Origin: Thermaerobacter marianensis | Lineage (GTDB): Bacteria > Bacillota > Sulfobacillia > DYIH01 | Direction of reading: 5' to 3' | Assembly: GCA_020723785.1 (NCBI GenBank) | Contig: DYIH01000048.1 | Span: forward strand, 1-9,998 | DNA: 9,998 nt | In this document: one piece after another, positions 1 through 5,831 of the stretch | Numbering within the stretch: position 1 is the first letter of the stretch | Layout of the letters: every line of letters starts with the position of its first letter | Notes under the pieces: model-generated | What the model saw: only the letters and a program-made list of their open reading frames with translations | Databases searched by the model: none | What the model was told of the DNA's origin: nothing | Program-made: the position numbers and the translations under genes

Positions 1-1
1 G

Positions 2-184
2 AACGTGCTGATCGCCGTAGGGGTGCTGGTCCTCGCCTCCGCGGGCACGGCGGCCAGGCTGGGGGCGGGCGGGTTCTGGCTGACGATGGCCCTGGGCTGG
101 ATCGTCACTTTCGTGGGCTTCGTGATCGTGTCGGGCCGGGGGCGGCCGGCCGTGGGTTCCAAAGCGCAGCAAAAGCAAACCTGA
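2..184 (+). CDS. C-terminal end of an unrecognised membrane protein (partial)
   Basis: An open frame enters from the left edge and stops at TGA 182-184, giving 60 residues. It reads as two hydrophobic segments (about residues 2-20, starting NVLIAVGVLVLASAG, and 24-46, including GFWLTMALGWIVTFVGF). A short polar basic tail follows (RGRPAVGSKAQQKQT). This is the pattern of the last two membrane helices of an integral membrane protein. Codons end mostly in G or C, as in the neighbouring genes, which supports real coding. I do not recognise the family, and too little is present to assign a function. The gene ends about 130 bp before the spoIID-like gene. No intrinsic terminator with a T tract follows it, only two hairpins, so co-transcription with the next gene is possible. 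Confidence 0.55.
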   Translation, partial: NVLIAVGVLVLASAGTAARLGAGGFWLTMALGWIVTFVGFVIVSGRGRPAVGSKAQQKQT

Positions 185-210
185 AACCTTCGGATGAGTC
201 CGCGGCGGCT

Positions 211-256
211 GCGGGATACTAACCCGCGTCGGAGTTCCCGCCAAGTTGGGGAACTC
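211..256 (+). other. Two consecutive hairpins in the gap before spoIID
   Basis: GCGGG (211-215) can pair with CCCGC (223-227) around a 7-base loop. GAGTTCCC (232-239) pairs perfectly with GGGAACTC (249-256) around a 9-base loop. Neither is followed by a run of T, so they are not canonical intrinsic terminators. They could be RNA structures ending the upstream message or folding in the leader of the spoIID-like gene. The pairing is seen directly; any role is inference. Confidence 0.35.
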
Positions 257-315
257 GATGCGGGGGTGATCTTTTCGAGCGGAAACGAACCTGGCAATGG
301 TGGCTGGCCGGGGGC

Positions 316-1245
316 GTGGCGGCCGCGATCGTCGCGGTGTTGCTGGCGTCGCCGTTCCGGGGGACGGAGCGCCGGCCGGCGCCCAAGCCGGCGCCCGCGC
401 CGGCTCCGGCGGCCCGAGCCGCCGGGAGCGAGCCCACCATCAGCCTGTACGTGGCGGAGACGGGGCAGACCAAGCGCATCAAGATGGAGGAGTACATCGC
501 CGGCGTGGTGGCGGGGGAAATGAAGCCGGATTGGCCGCGGGAGGCCCTGGCGGCCCAGGCCATCCTGGCCCGCACGTTCACGCTGAAGAAGATTCAGCAG
601 GGCAAGACCAAACGCGGGACGGACGCCAGCACCGACGTCAAGGAGTTCCAGGCCTACGCGCCCCAGAAGGTGAACGACAGGGTGCGGGAGGCCGTGCGGG
701 CCACGCGGGGCAAGATCATGACCTACCAGGGCCGGCCGGTGCGGGCCTACTTCCATTCCTGCGCCGGCGGGATGACGGCCACGGCCGAGGAGGGGCTGGC
801 CTTCACCGAGGAGCCCACACCCTACCTCAAAGTCGTTTCCGATCCCCCCTGCGCCGCCGCGCATGAGGAGCGCTGGACCGCCGCTTTCAGCAAGCAGGAG
901 GTGCTGGCCGCCCTCCGCAAGATGGGCCAGCCGGCCGGCGACTTCGGCAGCGTCCGCGTGGTGGACAAGGGCCCGTCGGGGCGGGCGAAGCGGCTGGCCT
1001 TCGGCGGTGCGGTGGTTGAAGCGCCGGCCCTGCGGGTGGCCCTGGACCCCAATCGGATGAAGTCGACACGCCTGGACAGCATCCAGCTGCAGGGGAACAA
1101 GGTGGTCATGCACGGGCGGGGCTGGGGCCACGGGGTCGGGATGTCCCAGTGGGGCGCCCTGGACAAGGCCAACAAGGGCTGGGACGCCGAACGCATCCTC
1201 AAGTACTATTACCGCGACGTGCGCATCGAGAAACGGTGGGATTGA
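316..1245 (+). CDS. spoIID: SpoIID/LytB-family sporulation protein (peptidoglycan lytic transglycosylase)
   Basis: SpoIID is a membrane-anchored lytic transglycosylase. It works with SpoIIP and SpoIIM to thin septal peptidoglycan and drive engulfment of the forespore. From GTG 316 the product is 309 residues. It has a short hydrophobic start (residues 1-14), a Pro/Ala-rich linker (about 20-36), and then the SpoIID domain. The hallmark EEYIAGVVAGEMKPDWPREA lies at 58-77, with E68 at the catalytic-glutamate position. Next come YFHSCAGG (145-152), a downstream Cys at 179, and the C-terminal GWGHGVGMSQWGA motif (269-281). The start is uncertain: the in-frame DNA upstream encodes a basic, Trp-rich segment (RKRTWQWWLAGG) that would complete a signal anchor but has no start codon in frame. 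A one-base frameshift near 272-275 would join it to GTG 266. It ends 38 bp before a strong terminator, so it is the last gene of its transcript. Whether it is true SpoIID or a SpoIID/LytB-domain paralogue cannot be settled here. Confidence 0.88.
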   Translation: MAAAIVAVLLASPFRGTERRPAPKPAPAPAPAARAAGSEPTISLYVAETGQTKRIKMEEYIAGVVAGEMKPDWPREALAAQAILARTFTLKKIQQGKTKRGTDASTDVKEFQAYAPQKVNDRVREAVRATRGKIMTYQGRPVRAYFHSCAGGMTATAEEGLAFTEEPTPYLKVVSDPPCAAAHEERWTAAFSKQEVLAALRKMGQPAGDFGSVRVVDKGPSGRAKRLAFGGAVVEAPALRVALDPNRMKSTRLDSIQLQGNKVVMHGRGWGHGVGMSQWGALDKANKGWDAERILKYYYRDVRIEKRWD

Positions 1246-1283
1246 CCAACTCGTCCCGGCGCATCACGGTACATTACGCGCGG

Positions 1284-1314
1284 AAACCGGCCGGCCCCCG
1301 GCCGGTTTTGTTTT
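1284..1314 (+). terminator. Intrinsic terminator after spoIID
   Basis: AAACCGGCCGG (1284-1294) pairs perfectly over 11 bp with CCGGCCGGTTT (1298-1308) around a CCC loop. The T-rich run TTTTGTTTT (1306-1314) follows. This is a strong rho-independent terminator, and it separates spoIID from the phoR unit. Confidence 0.85.
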
Positions 1315-1322
1315 GGGGCATG

Positions 1323-1351
1323 TTTACAAAATTCAGCGGCTGCTCTATTCT
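1323..1351 (+). promoter_or_regulatory. Sigma-A-type promoter for phoR
   Basis: TTTACA (1323-1328) and TATTCT (1346-1351) are separated by exactly 17 bp. They lie just after the spoIID terminator and 40 bp before the proposed phoR start. Transcription would begin near 1358. No 11-bp-phased Pho-box repeat is visible around it, so this unit may be expressed without strong PhoP activation. The assignment rests on consensus and spacing only. Confidence 0.6.
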
Positions 1352-1390
1352 GTGGAGGGTTGGCTGGATATTGGCGCGGGGGCGATCAGG

Positions 1391-2818
1391 TTGCGCAGTG
1401 TGCGGTGGCGGCTCACGATGAGCTACGTCGCCGTCGCGCTTCTGGCGGCGATCTTCCTGGCGGCGATGGATATCGCCGTTCCGCAGCACGGTCCGGAACG
1501 GTTACGGCAGCTTTCTGCCGCGGCCGGCCTCGCGGTGACCGCCGCGGCCCTGATCGGGTACCTGCTGGCCCAGCAGGCCACCCGCTCGCTGCAGGAGGTC
1601 ACCGAGGTGGCCCGCCGGCTGGCGGCTGGGCACCTGGAGCAGCGGGTGTACTGGGGAGGCGGGGACGAACTGGGCGACCTGGCTGCGGCCCTCAATCGGA
1701 CGGCCGAGGCGCTGCAGGCGCGCAACCAGGAGAGCTGGGAGGAGCGGGAGCGCCTGGCGGCTGTCCTGGCCCATATGGAGAGCGGGGTGCTGCTCGTCGA
1801 CGCCCGGGGGCGCGTCGTGGTCGCCAACCCGGCGGCCCGGCGGCTGCTGGGCCTGGGGGAGAGGGACGTGGAGCGTCCCCACATCGAAGTCACCCGGAAC
1901 TTCCACCTCAGCGAAGCCATCGACGAGGTTTTCCACAGCGGCGTGGCTGTCCGGCGGGAGTTGACCCTCGTGCATGGGGGAGAGCGGTGGGTGGAAGTGA
2001 GCCTAGCCCCCATCGGCGGCCACGAGGGGCGTCCGGGCGGCGTACTGGCCGTGATCAACGACGTCACCGAACGGCGTCGGCTTGAACAGTTGCGGTCGGA
2101 TTTCGTGGCCAACGTGTCACATGAACTGCGGACGCCGGTAACGGCCATCCAGGGGTTTGCCGAAACCCTGCTGGACGGCGGCCTGGAGGATGCGGAAACC
2201 TGCCGCGCCTGTGTGGGCTTCATCGACCGGGAGGCGCGGCGGCTCTCCCGCATGGTCGAGGACCTGCTGGAACTGGCGCGGCTGGAGGCCCGCCAGGTCT
2301 CCCTGGTCCGGCAGGACCTGGACATGGTCCAACTGGCGCGCGAGACGGTCGAGCGTTTCGCGGACCGGGCGGCCCGGGACGGCATCCTGTTGCGGACAGA
2401 ACTGCCGGCGCGGCGGGTCGGCGCCTACGTGGATGCCGACCGGATCGAACAGGTCCTGGTGAACCTCCTGGACAACGCGCTCAAGTACACCCCGTCCGGC
2501 GGGAGTGTCACCGTGCGCCTGGAGGAAGTGGAACCGGAGGACTGCGTGCGTCTGAGCGTCGCCGACACCGGCGCCGGCATGCCCCCCGGTGAGCTGGACC
2601 GGATTTTCGAGCGTTTTTACAGGGTGGACAAGGGGCGCAGTCGGCAGACCGGGGGAACGGGTTTGGGGCTGGCCATCGTCAAGCAGATCGTCGAGGCCCA
2701 CGGCGGCTCCGTCCGGGCGGAAAGCGCCCCCGGCGCCGGGGCCGTGTTTCACGTCTCCCTCCCCCGGTGGCGGCCGGAGCTTTCCCGGCGGGCGGCGCTG
2801 GGGCAGGCTGGGGGGTGA
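1391..2818 (+). CDS. phoR: PhoR-type phosphate-sensing histidine kinase
   Basis: This is a membrane sensor kinase of the Pho system. It autophosphorylates on histidine and passes phosphate to a PhoP/PhoB response regulator. The product is 475 residues from TTG 1391. It has TM1 (about 8-30), a very short outer loop, TM2 (about 42-60), a HAMP linker (about 61-112) and a PAS domain (about 121-225). The HisKA H-box SHELRTP follows, with phospho-acceptor H244. The GHKL ATPase carries the N-box NLLDNALKYTP, the G1 box DTGAGMP, the F-box FERFYRVD and the G2 box GGTGLGLAI. All catalytic motifs are intact. The short outer loop means sensing is probably through the PAS domain, PhoU or the Pst transporter, as in known PhoR proteins. 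The open frame extends upstream to TTG 1313, but that codon lies in the terminator and ahead of the promoter. TTG 1391, with a G-rich site 8-9 bases before it, fits better; GTG 1400 or ATG 1418 are alternatives. It overlaps pstB by GTGA. No phoP is beside it. Confidence 0.88.
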   Translation: MRSVRWRLTMSYVAVALLAAIFLAAMDIAVPQHGPERLRQLSAAAGLAVTAAALIGYLLAQQATRSLQEVTEVARRLAAGHLEQRVYWGGGDELGDLAAALNRTAEALQARNQESWEERERLAAVLAHMESGVLLVDARGRVVVANPAARRLLGLGERDVERPHIEVTRNFHLSEAIDEVFHSGVAVRRELTLVHGGERWVEVSLAPIGGHEGRPGGVLAVINDVTERRRLEQLRSDFVANVSHELRTPVTAIQGFAETLLDGGLEDAETCRACVGFIDREARRLSRMVEDLLELARLEARQVSLVRQDLDMVQLARETVERFADRAARDGILLRTELPARRVGAYVDADRIEQVLVNLLDNALKYTPSGGSVTVRLEEVEPEDCVRLSVADTGAGMPPGELDRIFERFYRVDKGRSRQTGGTGLGLAIVKQIVEAHGGSVRAESAPGAGAVFHVSLPRWRPELSRRAALGQAGG

Positions 2819-3579
2819 GACCCATCCGGGTCAAGATCAGCGTCCGCTGCCTGTCGGTCTTCTACGGTTCGTTCCAGGCCCTGAAAGATGTTACCCTGGA
2901 AATGCGGGAAGGGGCCGCCACGGCCCTGATCGGTCCCTCGGGCTGCGGCAAGTCCACCTTCCTTCGGACCCTGAACCGGATGAACGACCTGGTGCCCGGT
3001 TTTCGTACCCAGGGGGAAGTGACCGTGGACGGCGATAACATTTACGCCCCCGGGGTTGACGTGACCCGGTTGCGCAAGCGTGTGGGGATGGTGTTCTAGC
3101 GGCCCAATCCCTTCCCGATGTCCATCTTCGACAACGTGGCTTACGGCCCGCGCGTCCACGGGGTGCGCGGGCGGGGGCGGCTTGAGGAGATCGTGGAAGC
3201 CAGCCTCAAGGCCGCGGCGCTGTGGGACGAGGTCAAGGACCGCCTCCACAGCCCGGCCCTGGATCTGTCCGGAGGGCAGCAGCAGCGGCTGTGCATAGCC
3301 CGCGTCCTGGCCGTGCAGCCGGAGGTGATCCTGATGGACGAGCCCGCCTCCGCCCTGGACCCGGCGTCGACCGCCCGGGTGGAGGACCTGATCCATGCGC
3401 TCAAGGGCGAATATACTATTGTCATTGTGACCCATAACATGCAGCAGGCTGCCCGGGTGTCGGACGAGACCGCCTTTTTCTTGAGCGGTGAGATGGTGGA
3501 ATCGGGCCCCTCCAGGCAGATTTTCACGACACCGCGCGACAAGCGCACCGAGGACTACATCACCGGCCGCTTCGGGTAA
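2815..3579 (+). pseudogene. pstB: PstB phosphate ABC-transporter ATPase, interrupted by an in-frame TAG
   Basis: This is the ATP-hydrolysing subunit of the PstSCAB phosphate importer, here split by a premature amber codon. From GTG 2815, which overlaps the phoR stop as GTGA, the frame encodes Walker A GPSGCGKST (residues 40-48). It runs to GMVF and then hits TAG at 3097-3099 (codon 95). The same frame continues without any other defect: RPNPFP, signature LSGGQQQR (151-158), Walker B ILMDEP, H-loop VTHNMQQA (His207) and the family-typical C terminus EDYITGRFG, ending at TAA 3577-3579. The lost residue is the Q-loop glutamine; the intact paralogue at 7720-8475 reads GMVFQRPNPFP. A single C-to-T change (CAG to TAG) explains it. 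The rest is full length (254 codons), which implies a very recent mutation, a sequence error or readthrough. No ribosome-binding site precedes the next internal ATG (3118). One minor oddity is DEPASALDP, where T or C is usual before SALDP. Confidence 0.88.
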
Positions 3580-3674
3580 GGCGCGCGCCGTGCTCCGCGT
3601 GAACGGATCGCTCCGGAAGGTCCCGCGCCAACCGACTGATGATATTGAGGGTGGGGCGAGGGGGAGGGGTAGCA

Positions 3675-4331
3675 GTGACGAGGGAAAGTTTTCACAGCCA
3701 TTTGGACCAGTTGCAACAGGATCTGTTGCGCATGGGCACTCTGGTGGAGGAGAAGATCTACCAGGCGGTCAAGTCCCTGGCGGAGCGCGATCTCGACTTG
3801 GCCCGTGAGGTGGTGGCCGGTGATGACGCCATCGACCAGATGGAACTGGACATCGAGCAGCGCTGCCTGCAGTTGCTGGCCCTGCAACAGCCCATGGCCC
3901 GGGATCTGCGGGCCATCGGGACGGCCCTGAAGATCACCACCGACCTGGAGCGAATGGCCGACCTGGCGGTGGACATCGCCAAGATCACCATCCGCCTGGA
4001 AGGACAACCGCTGATCAAACCACTGGTTGACATTCCCCGCATGGCGGAGATCGCCCGCAGCATGCTCCGGGACAGCCTCAACGCCTTTATCCGGCAAGAC
4101 GTTCATCTGGCCATGGAGATGATCGAGCGCGACCATGACCTGGACCATCTCTACGCCCAGATATTCCGCGAACTCCTGGTCCTGATGATCGAAGACCCCA
4201 AGGCCATCACCCAGGCGACCTACCTCCTCTTCGCCGCCAAGCACCTGGAGCGCATCGGTGACCACGCCACCAACCTGGGCGAGTGGATCATCTACATGGT
4301 CACCGGCGAACGCAAGGAACTCAATAATTGA
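3675..4331 (+). CDS. phoU: PhoU phosphate-signalling regulator
   Basis: PhoU is a cytoplasmic protein that couples the Pst transporter to PhoR and restrains the Pho response and phosphate uptake. The product is 218 residues, the usual family size, and is wholly helical in character. It has two PhoU repeats, each with the metal-binding E/DxxxD signature: DLERMADLAVDIAK (E92, D96) and HLERIGDHATNL (E192, D196). GTG 3675 is chosen over the upstream ATG 3639. It has a strong ribosome-binding site (GGGGGAGGGG, about 3659-3668) at good distance and gives a normal N terminus, MTRESFHSHLDQL. It lies 95 bp after the broken pstB and probably shares the phoR transcript. The amber codon upstream leaves about 480 nt of untranslated message before it, which could lower phoU expression by polarity; that effect is inference. 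Confidence 0.93.
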   Translation: MTRESFHSHLDQLQQDLLRMGTLVEEKIYQAVKSLAERDLDLAREVVAGDDAIDQMELDIEQRCLQLLALQQPMARDLRAIGTALKITTDLERMADLAVDIAKITIRLEGQPLIKPLVDIPRMAEIARSMLRDSLNAFIRQDVHLAMEMIERDHDLDHLYAQIFRELLVLMIEDPKAITQATYLLFAAKHLERIGDHATNLGEWIIYMVTGERKELNN

Positions 4332-4442
4332 ATCCGCCCGCGGCCCGAGCCGAAAGCGAATTTCCCTCCGGCACAGGCGTTCTCCTTGTCGGCAAGCGGG
4401 ATGAAAGTCTTAGTTTACGTAAAAATTTTATTAGGAGGAAAT

Positions 4443-4595
4443 ATGTTATTCCTGTCGAATATGAGTGCACAGTTCCGAAGATTGTTGGCAATAACGTGGT
4501 CACAGCCGCAGATTCGGAAGTTCGTCAGGCGCCAGGTGCCAGGCATGGGAGGACGAGAGGCAGCCACCGGTATGGCATTCCGGTTCGTATCATGA
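4443..4595 (+). CDS. Possible small ORF (50 aa) leading into the EAL gene
   Basis: ATG 4443 sits behind TTAGGAGGAAAT, one of the best Shine-Dalgarno sites in the window (AGGAGG about 4433-4438). The frame stops at TGA 4593-4595. The product begins MLFLSNMSAQFRRLLAITW, has a basic middle (QIRKFVRRQ) and shows no family I recognise. The local DNA around 4410-4470 is clearly richer in A and T than its surroundings, and codon choice (TTA, ATA, CGA, AGA, GGA) is unlike neighbouring genes. This could be a leader peptide, a small protein or a transferred fragment. An in-frame ATG at 4401 would extend it by 14 residues (MKVLVYVKILLGGN). It ends 22 bases before the EAL start. Translation through its 3' end would cover one arm of a hairpin that masks that start, so translational coupling is plausible but unproven. 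Confidence 0.4.
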   Translation: MLFLSNMSAQFRRLLAITWSQPQIRKFVRRQVPGMGGREAATGMAFRFVS

Positions 4596-4621
4596 TGCTC
4601 CGGCTGGGGGTAACCGAATGC
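4575..4621 (+). promoter_or_regulatory. Hairpin masking the EAL gene start codon
   Basis: GCATTCCGGTT (4575-4585) can pair with AACCGAATGC (4612-4621) over 10 bp with a single bulged base and a 26-base loop. The 3' arm contains the EAL initiation codon ATG 4618-4620. The likely ribosome-binding G run (4606-4610) lies in the loop side next to the stem. The 5' arm lies within the last codons of the 50-codon ORF. This geometry is seen in the sequence; a regulatory role is inferred. Confidence 0.4.
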
Positions 4622-5427
4622 TTGACGCATGGCCGACGGCGTGTGAAGGGGGCGCCATCGCCGACGGGGAGTTGTGGGCTATTGTTGCCGAGGGACAGGT
4701 GCGTACCCTCCTCCAACCCATCGTCACCCTCAAGTCCGGGACGGTGGTGGGCTACGAAGCCCTGAGCCGCGGCCCGAGGGGAAGCCGCTACGAGGCGCCC
4801 GACAACCTCTTCTCCGCCAGCCGCCGGTCCAACCTCCTCTTTTCCCTCGAACGCGTCTGCCGCCGCAAGGCCCTGCTGGCCAAGAACCGTTTCCTGGGCA
4901 AGGAACACCGCTTGTTTCTCAACGTCGATCCCCAGGTGATCATCGAGGCCCGTCACCAGGCGGATATCACCAAGGAGGTGATGTCATCCCTGGGCATCTC
5001 GCCCTCCGAGGTGGTGCTGGAACTGACCGAGCGGACCCCGATCAACGACTATCCGGGTTTCGCCCGCGCCCTGGAGAAATACCAGAAACACGGCTACCAG
5101 GTGGCCGTCGACGACGTGGGGGCGGGTTATTCCAACCTGAGGCTGGTTGCCGAGGCGCGGCCCGATTTCATCAAGGTGGACATGTCCCTGGTCCGCGGCA
5201 TCGATGAGGACTCCACCAAGCAGGCTCTCCTCGAAACCCTGGTCTCCCTGGCGGAAAAGATGAAGGCCCGCGTCGTGGCCGAAGGGGTGGAAAAGGCCGG
5301 GGAGTTCGAGACTTTGATGCGATTGGGGGTGGATTCCGTGCAGGGATACTTCGTGGCCCGCCCCGACGAGACCCCACCGCCTGTTTCCGAAGAGGCCATG
5401 TCCCTCCTCCGCCGGCATCGGGCTTAA
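4618..5427 (+). CDS. EAL-domain cyclic-di-GMP phosphodiesterase
   Basis: This is a stand-alone EAL domain of 269 residues with no GGDEF, PAS or membrane segment, so it is probably a soluble enzyme that linearises c-di-GMP to pGpG. The catalytic set is complete. It has QPIVTLKSG then YEAL (E47) with R51, and N102 in LNVDP. E135 lies in LELTE, D165-D166 in VAVDDVGAGYSNL, K186 and D188 in FIKVD, E222 and E225 in AEGVE, and Q242 in VQGYF. Loop 6 reads DDVGAGYSN rather than the commoner DDFGTGYSS, a conservative variation that keeps both aspartates. It should therefore be active, but loop 6 affects dimerisation and turnover. The start ATG 4618 follows a GGGGG run 7 bases upstream and lies inside a predicted hairpin. 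It sits between phoU and the pstC promoter region, on the same strand as both. What signal it responds to cannot be read from the sequence. Confidence 0.92.
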   Translation: MLDAWPTACEGGAIADGELWAIVAEGQVRTLLQPIVTLKSGTVVGYEALSRGPRGSRYEAPDNLFSASRRSNLLFSLERVCRRKALLAKNRFLGKEHRLFLNVDPQVIIEARHQADITKEVMSSLGISPSEVVLELTERTPINDYPGFARALEKYQKHGYQVAVDDVGAGYSNLRLVAEARPDFIKVDMSLVRGIDEDSTKQALLETLVSLAEKMKARVVAEGVEKAGEFETLMRLGVDSVQGYFVARPDETPPPVSEEAMSLLRRHRA

Positions 5428-5473
5428 AGATCGGCGTCCCATCCGGAGCCACCACGCCCATCTTGACCATCTT

Positions 5474-5505
5474 GGGGGATAGCCCCCCACCACGCATGGG
5501 TGGTG
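5474..5505 (+). other. Overlapping hairpins after the EAL gene
   Basis: GGGGG (5474-5478) can pair with CCCCC (5483-5487) around ATAG. CACCAC (5488-5493) can pair with GTGGTG (5500-5505), the latter overlapping palindrome site 1. No T tract follows, so I do not call a terminator. No other terminator for the EAL gene is visible before the pstC promoter region. Confidence 0.3.
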
Positions 5506-5623
5506 AAGTACTTCACTTCTCAAAAACCCTTGTCTTGCAGGGGCTTTATCAGCGTGAAGTACTTCACTGATCTCAACCCTTTGGCACCTAGCGTTTTCGG
5601 CCAGTGAAGTACTTCACCACCCA
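5497..5623 (+). repeat. Array of three 14-bp palindromes GTGAAGTACTTCAC
   Basis: The perfect palindrome GTGAAGTACTTCAC occurs three times, at 5503-5516, 5554-5567 and 5604-5617. The centres are 51 and 50 bp apart, about five helical turns. Sites 1 and 3 share a longer 21-bp match in opposite orientation: 5497-5517 is the exact reverse complement of 5603-5623. The midpoint of that pair falls on the centre of site 2, so the whole array is a nested palindrome. The DNA between sites is not conserved beyond a short TCTCAA..CCCTT similarity. The array lies about 95 bp before the Pho box of pstC and 70 bp after the EAL stop codon. This is how multi-site operators for a dimeric regulator look, but I cannot name the regulator. 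An intergenic repeat family is the alternative. Confidence 0.8.
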
Positions 5624-5664
5624 CGGTCCGGGGGTGATGACGGATCCCCGCCGGCAGGTGCCAA
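5581..5664 (+). repeat. Inverted repeat enclosing the third palindrome
   Basis: TTGGCACCT (5581-5589) is the exact reverse complement of AGGTGCCAA (5656-5664). The 66 bases between them hold palindrome site 3. As RNA the arms could form a 9-bp stem; as DNA they could be another paired binding site. No function is assigned. Confidence 0.4.
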
Positions 5665-5711
5665 GGTGGGGCCGCAGCGAAGCCGGACGGTCAATCGTAC
5701 CGGCATCCGCA

Positions 5712-5751
5712 CTTAATAAAATCTTCATCATTTCTCAATAATCCGTTAAAC
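5712..5751 (+). promoter_or_regulatory. Pho box (PhoP/PhoB-type operator) upstream of pstC
   Basis: Four 7-bp direct repeats start exactly 11 bp apart: CTTAATA (5712), CTTCATC (5723), CTCAATA (5734) and GTTAAAC (5745). They are separated by the 4-bp linkers AAAT, ATTT and ATCC. This matches the known architecture of Pho operators: 7-bp units with A/T-rich 4-bp gaps in E. coli, and TT(A/T/C)A(C/T)A-like hexamers every 11 bp in Bacillus. It stands out as an A/T-rich patch in GC-rich DNA, directly ahead of a phosphate transporter operon. A possible -10 is CACAAT at 5773-5778, which would start transcription near 5785. Matches weaken toward the last repeat. Confidence 0.75.
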
Positions 5752-5831
5752 CATGCCGGGTCATCCCCTCCCCACAATCGGATATGGAGGCGGTCAGGGG
5801 GATAGATTACCTCACGAAACGAGGTGATGAG

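Noticed and set aside
190..260. Hammerhead-like ribozyme core (GGATGAGTCC) before spoIID
   Set aside because: There is no CTGATGA core with a downstream GAAA box and cleavage stem. The nearby hairpins do not form a three-way junction.
297..866. 189-codon + strand frame overlapping spoIID
   Set aside because: It is a Gly/Arg-rich shadow in another frame of a gene with clear SpoIID motifs.
1313..1390. TTG 1313 as the phoR start, adding 26 residues
   Set aside because: It falls in the T tract of the spoIID terminator and upstream of the predicted transcription start, and it has no ribosome-binding site.
3118..3579. The C-terminal pstB segment as an independent gene starting at ATG 3118
   Set aside because: It has no ribosome-binding site and no Walker A, and it is continuous in frame with the upstream pstB half, so it is one interrupted gene.
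4530..4620. c-di-GMP (GEMM) riboswitch before the EAL gene, suggested by GGACG...GCCACCGG and a GGTAACCGA-like end
   Set aside because: The conserved GGCAAACC and GACGCAAAGCC elements are absent, and I cannot build the two-helix junction fold.
5503..5617. CRISPR array, because repeats recur every 50 bp with about 36-bp gaps
   Set aside because: Only 14 bp are conserved and they form a full palindrome. The outer units are in opposite orientation, there are only three units, and no cas gene is present.
5503..5617. Rex redox-regulator operators (GTGAA...TTCAC half-sites)
   Set aside because: Rex sites have a 6-base gap between the half-sites and flanking TT/AA. Here the gap is 4 bases (GTAC) and the flanks do not match.
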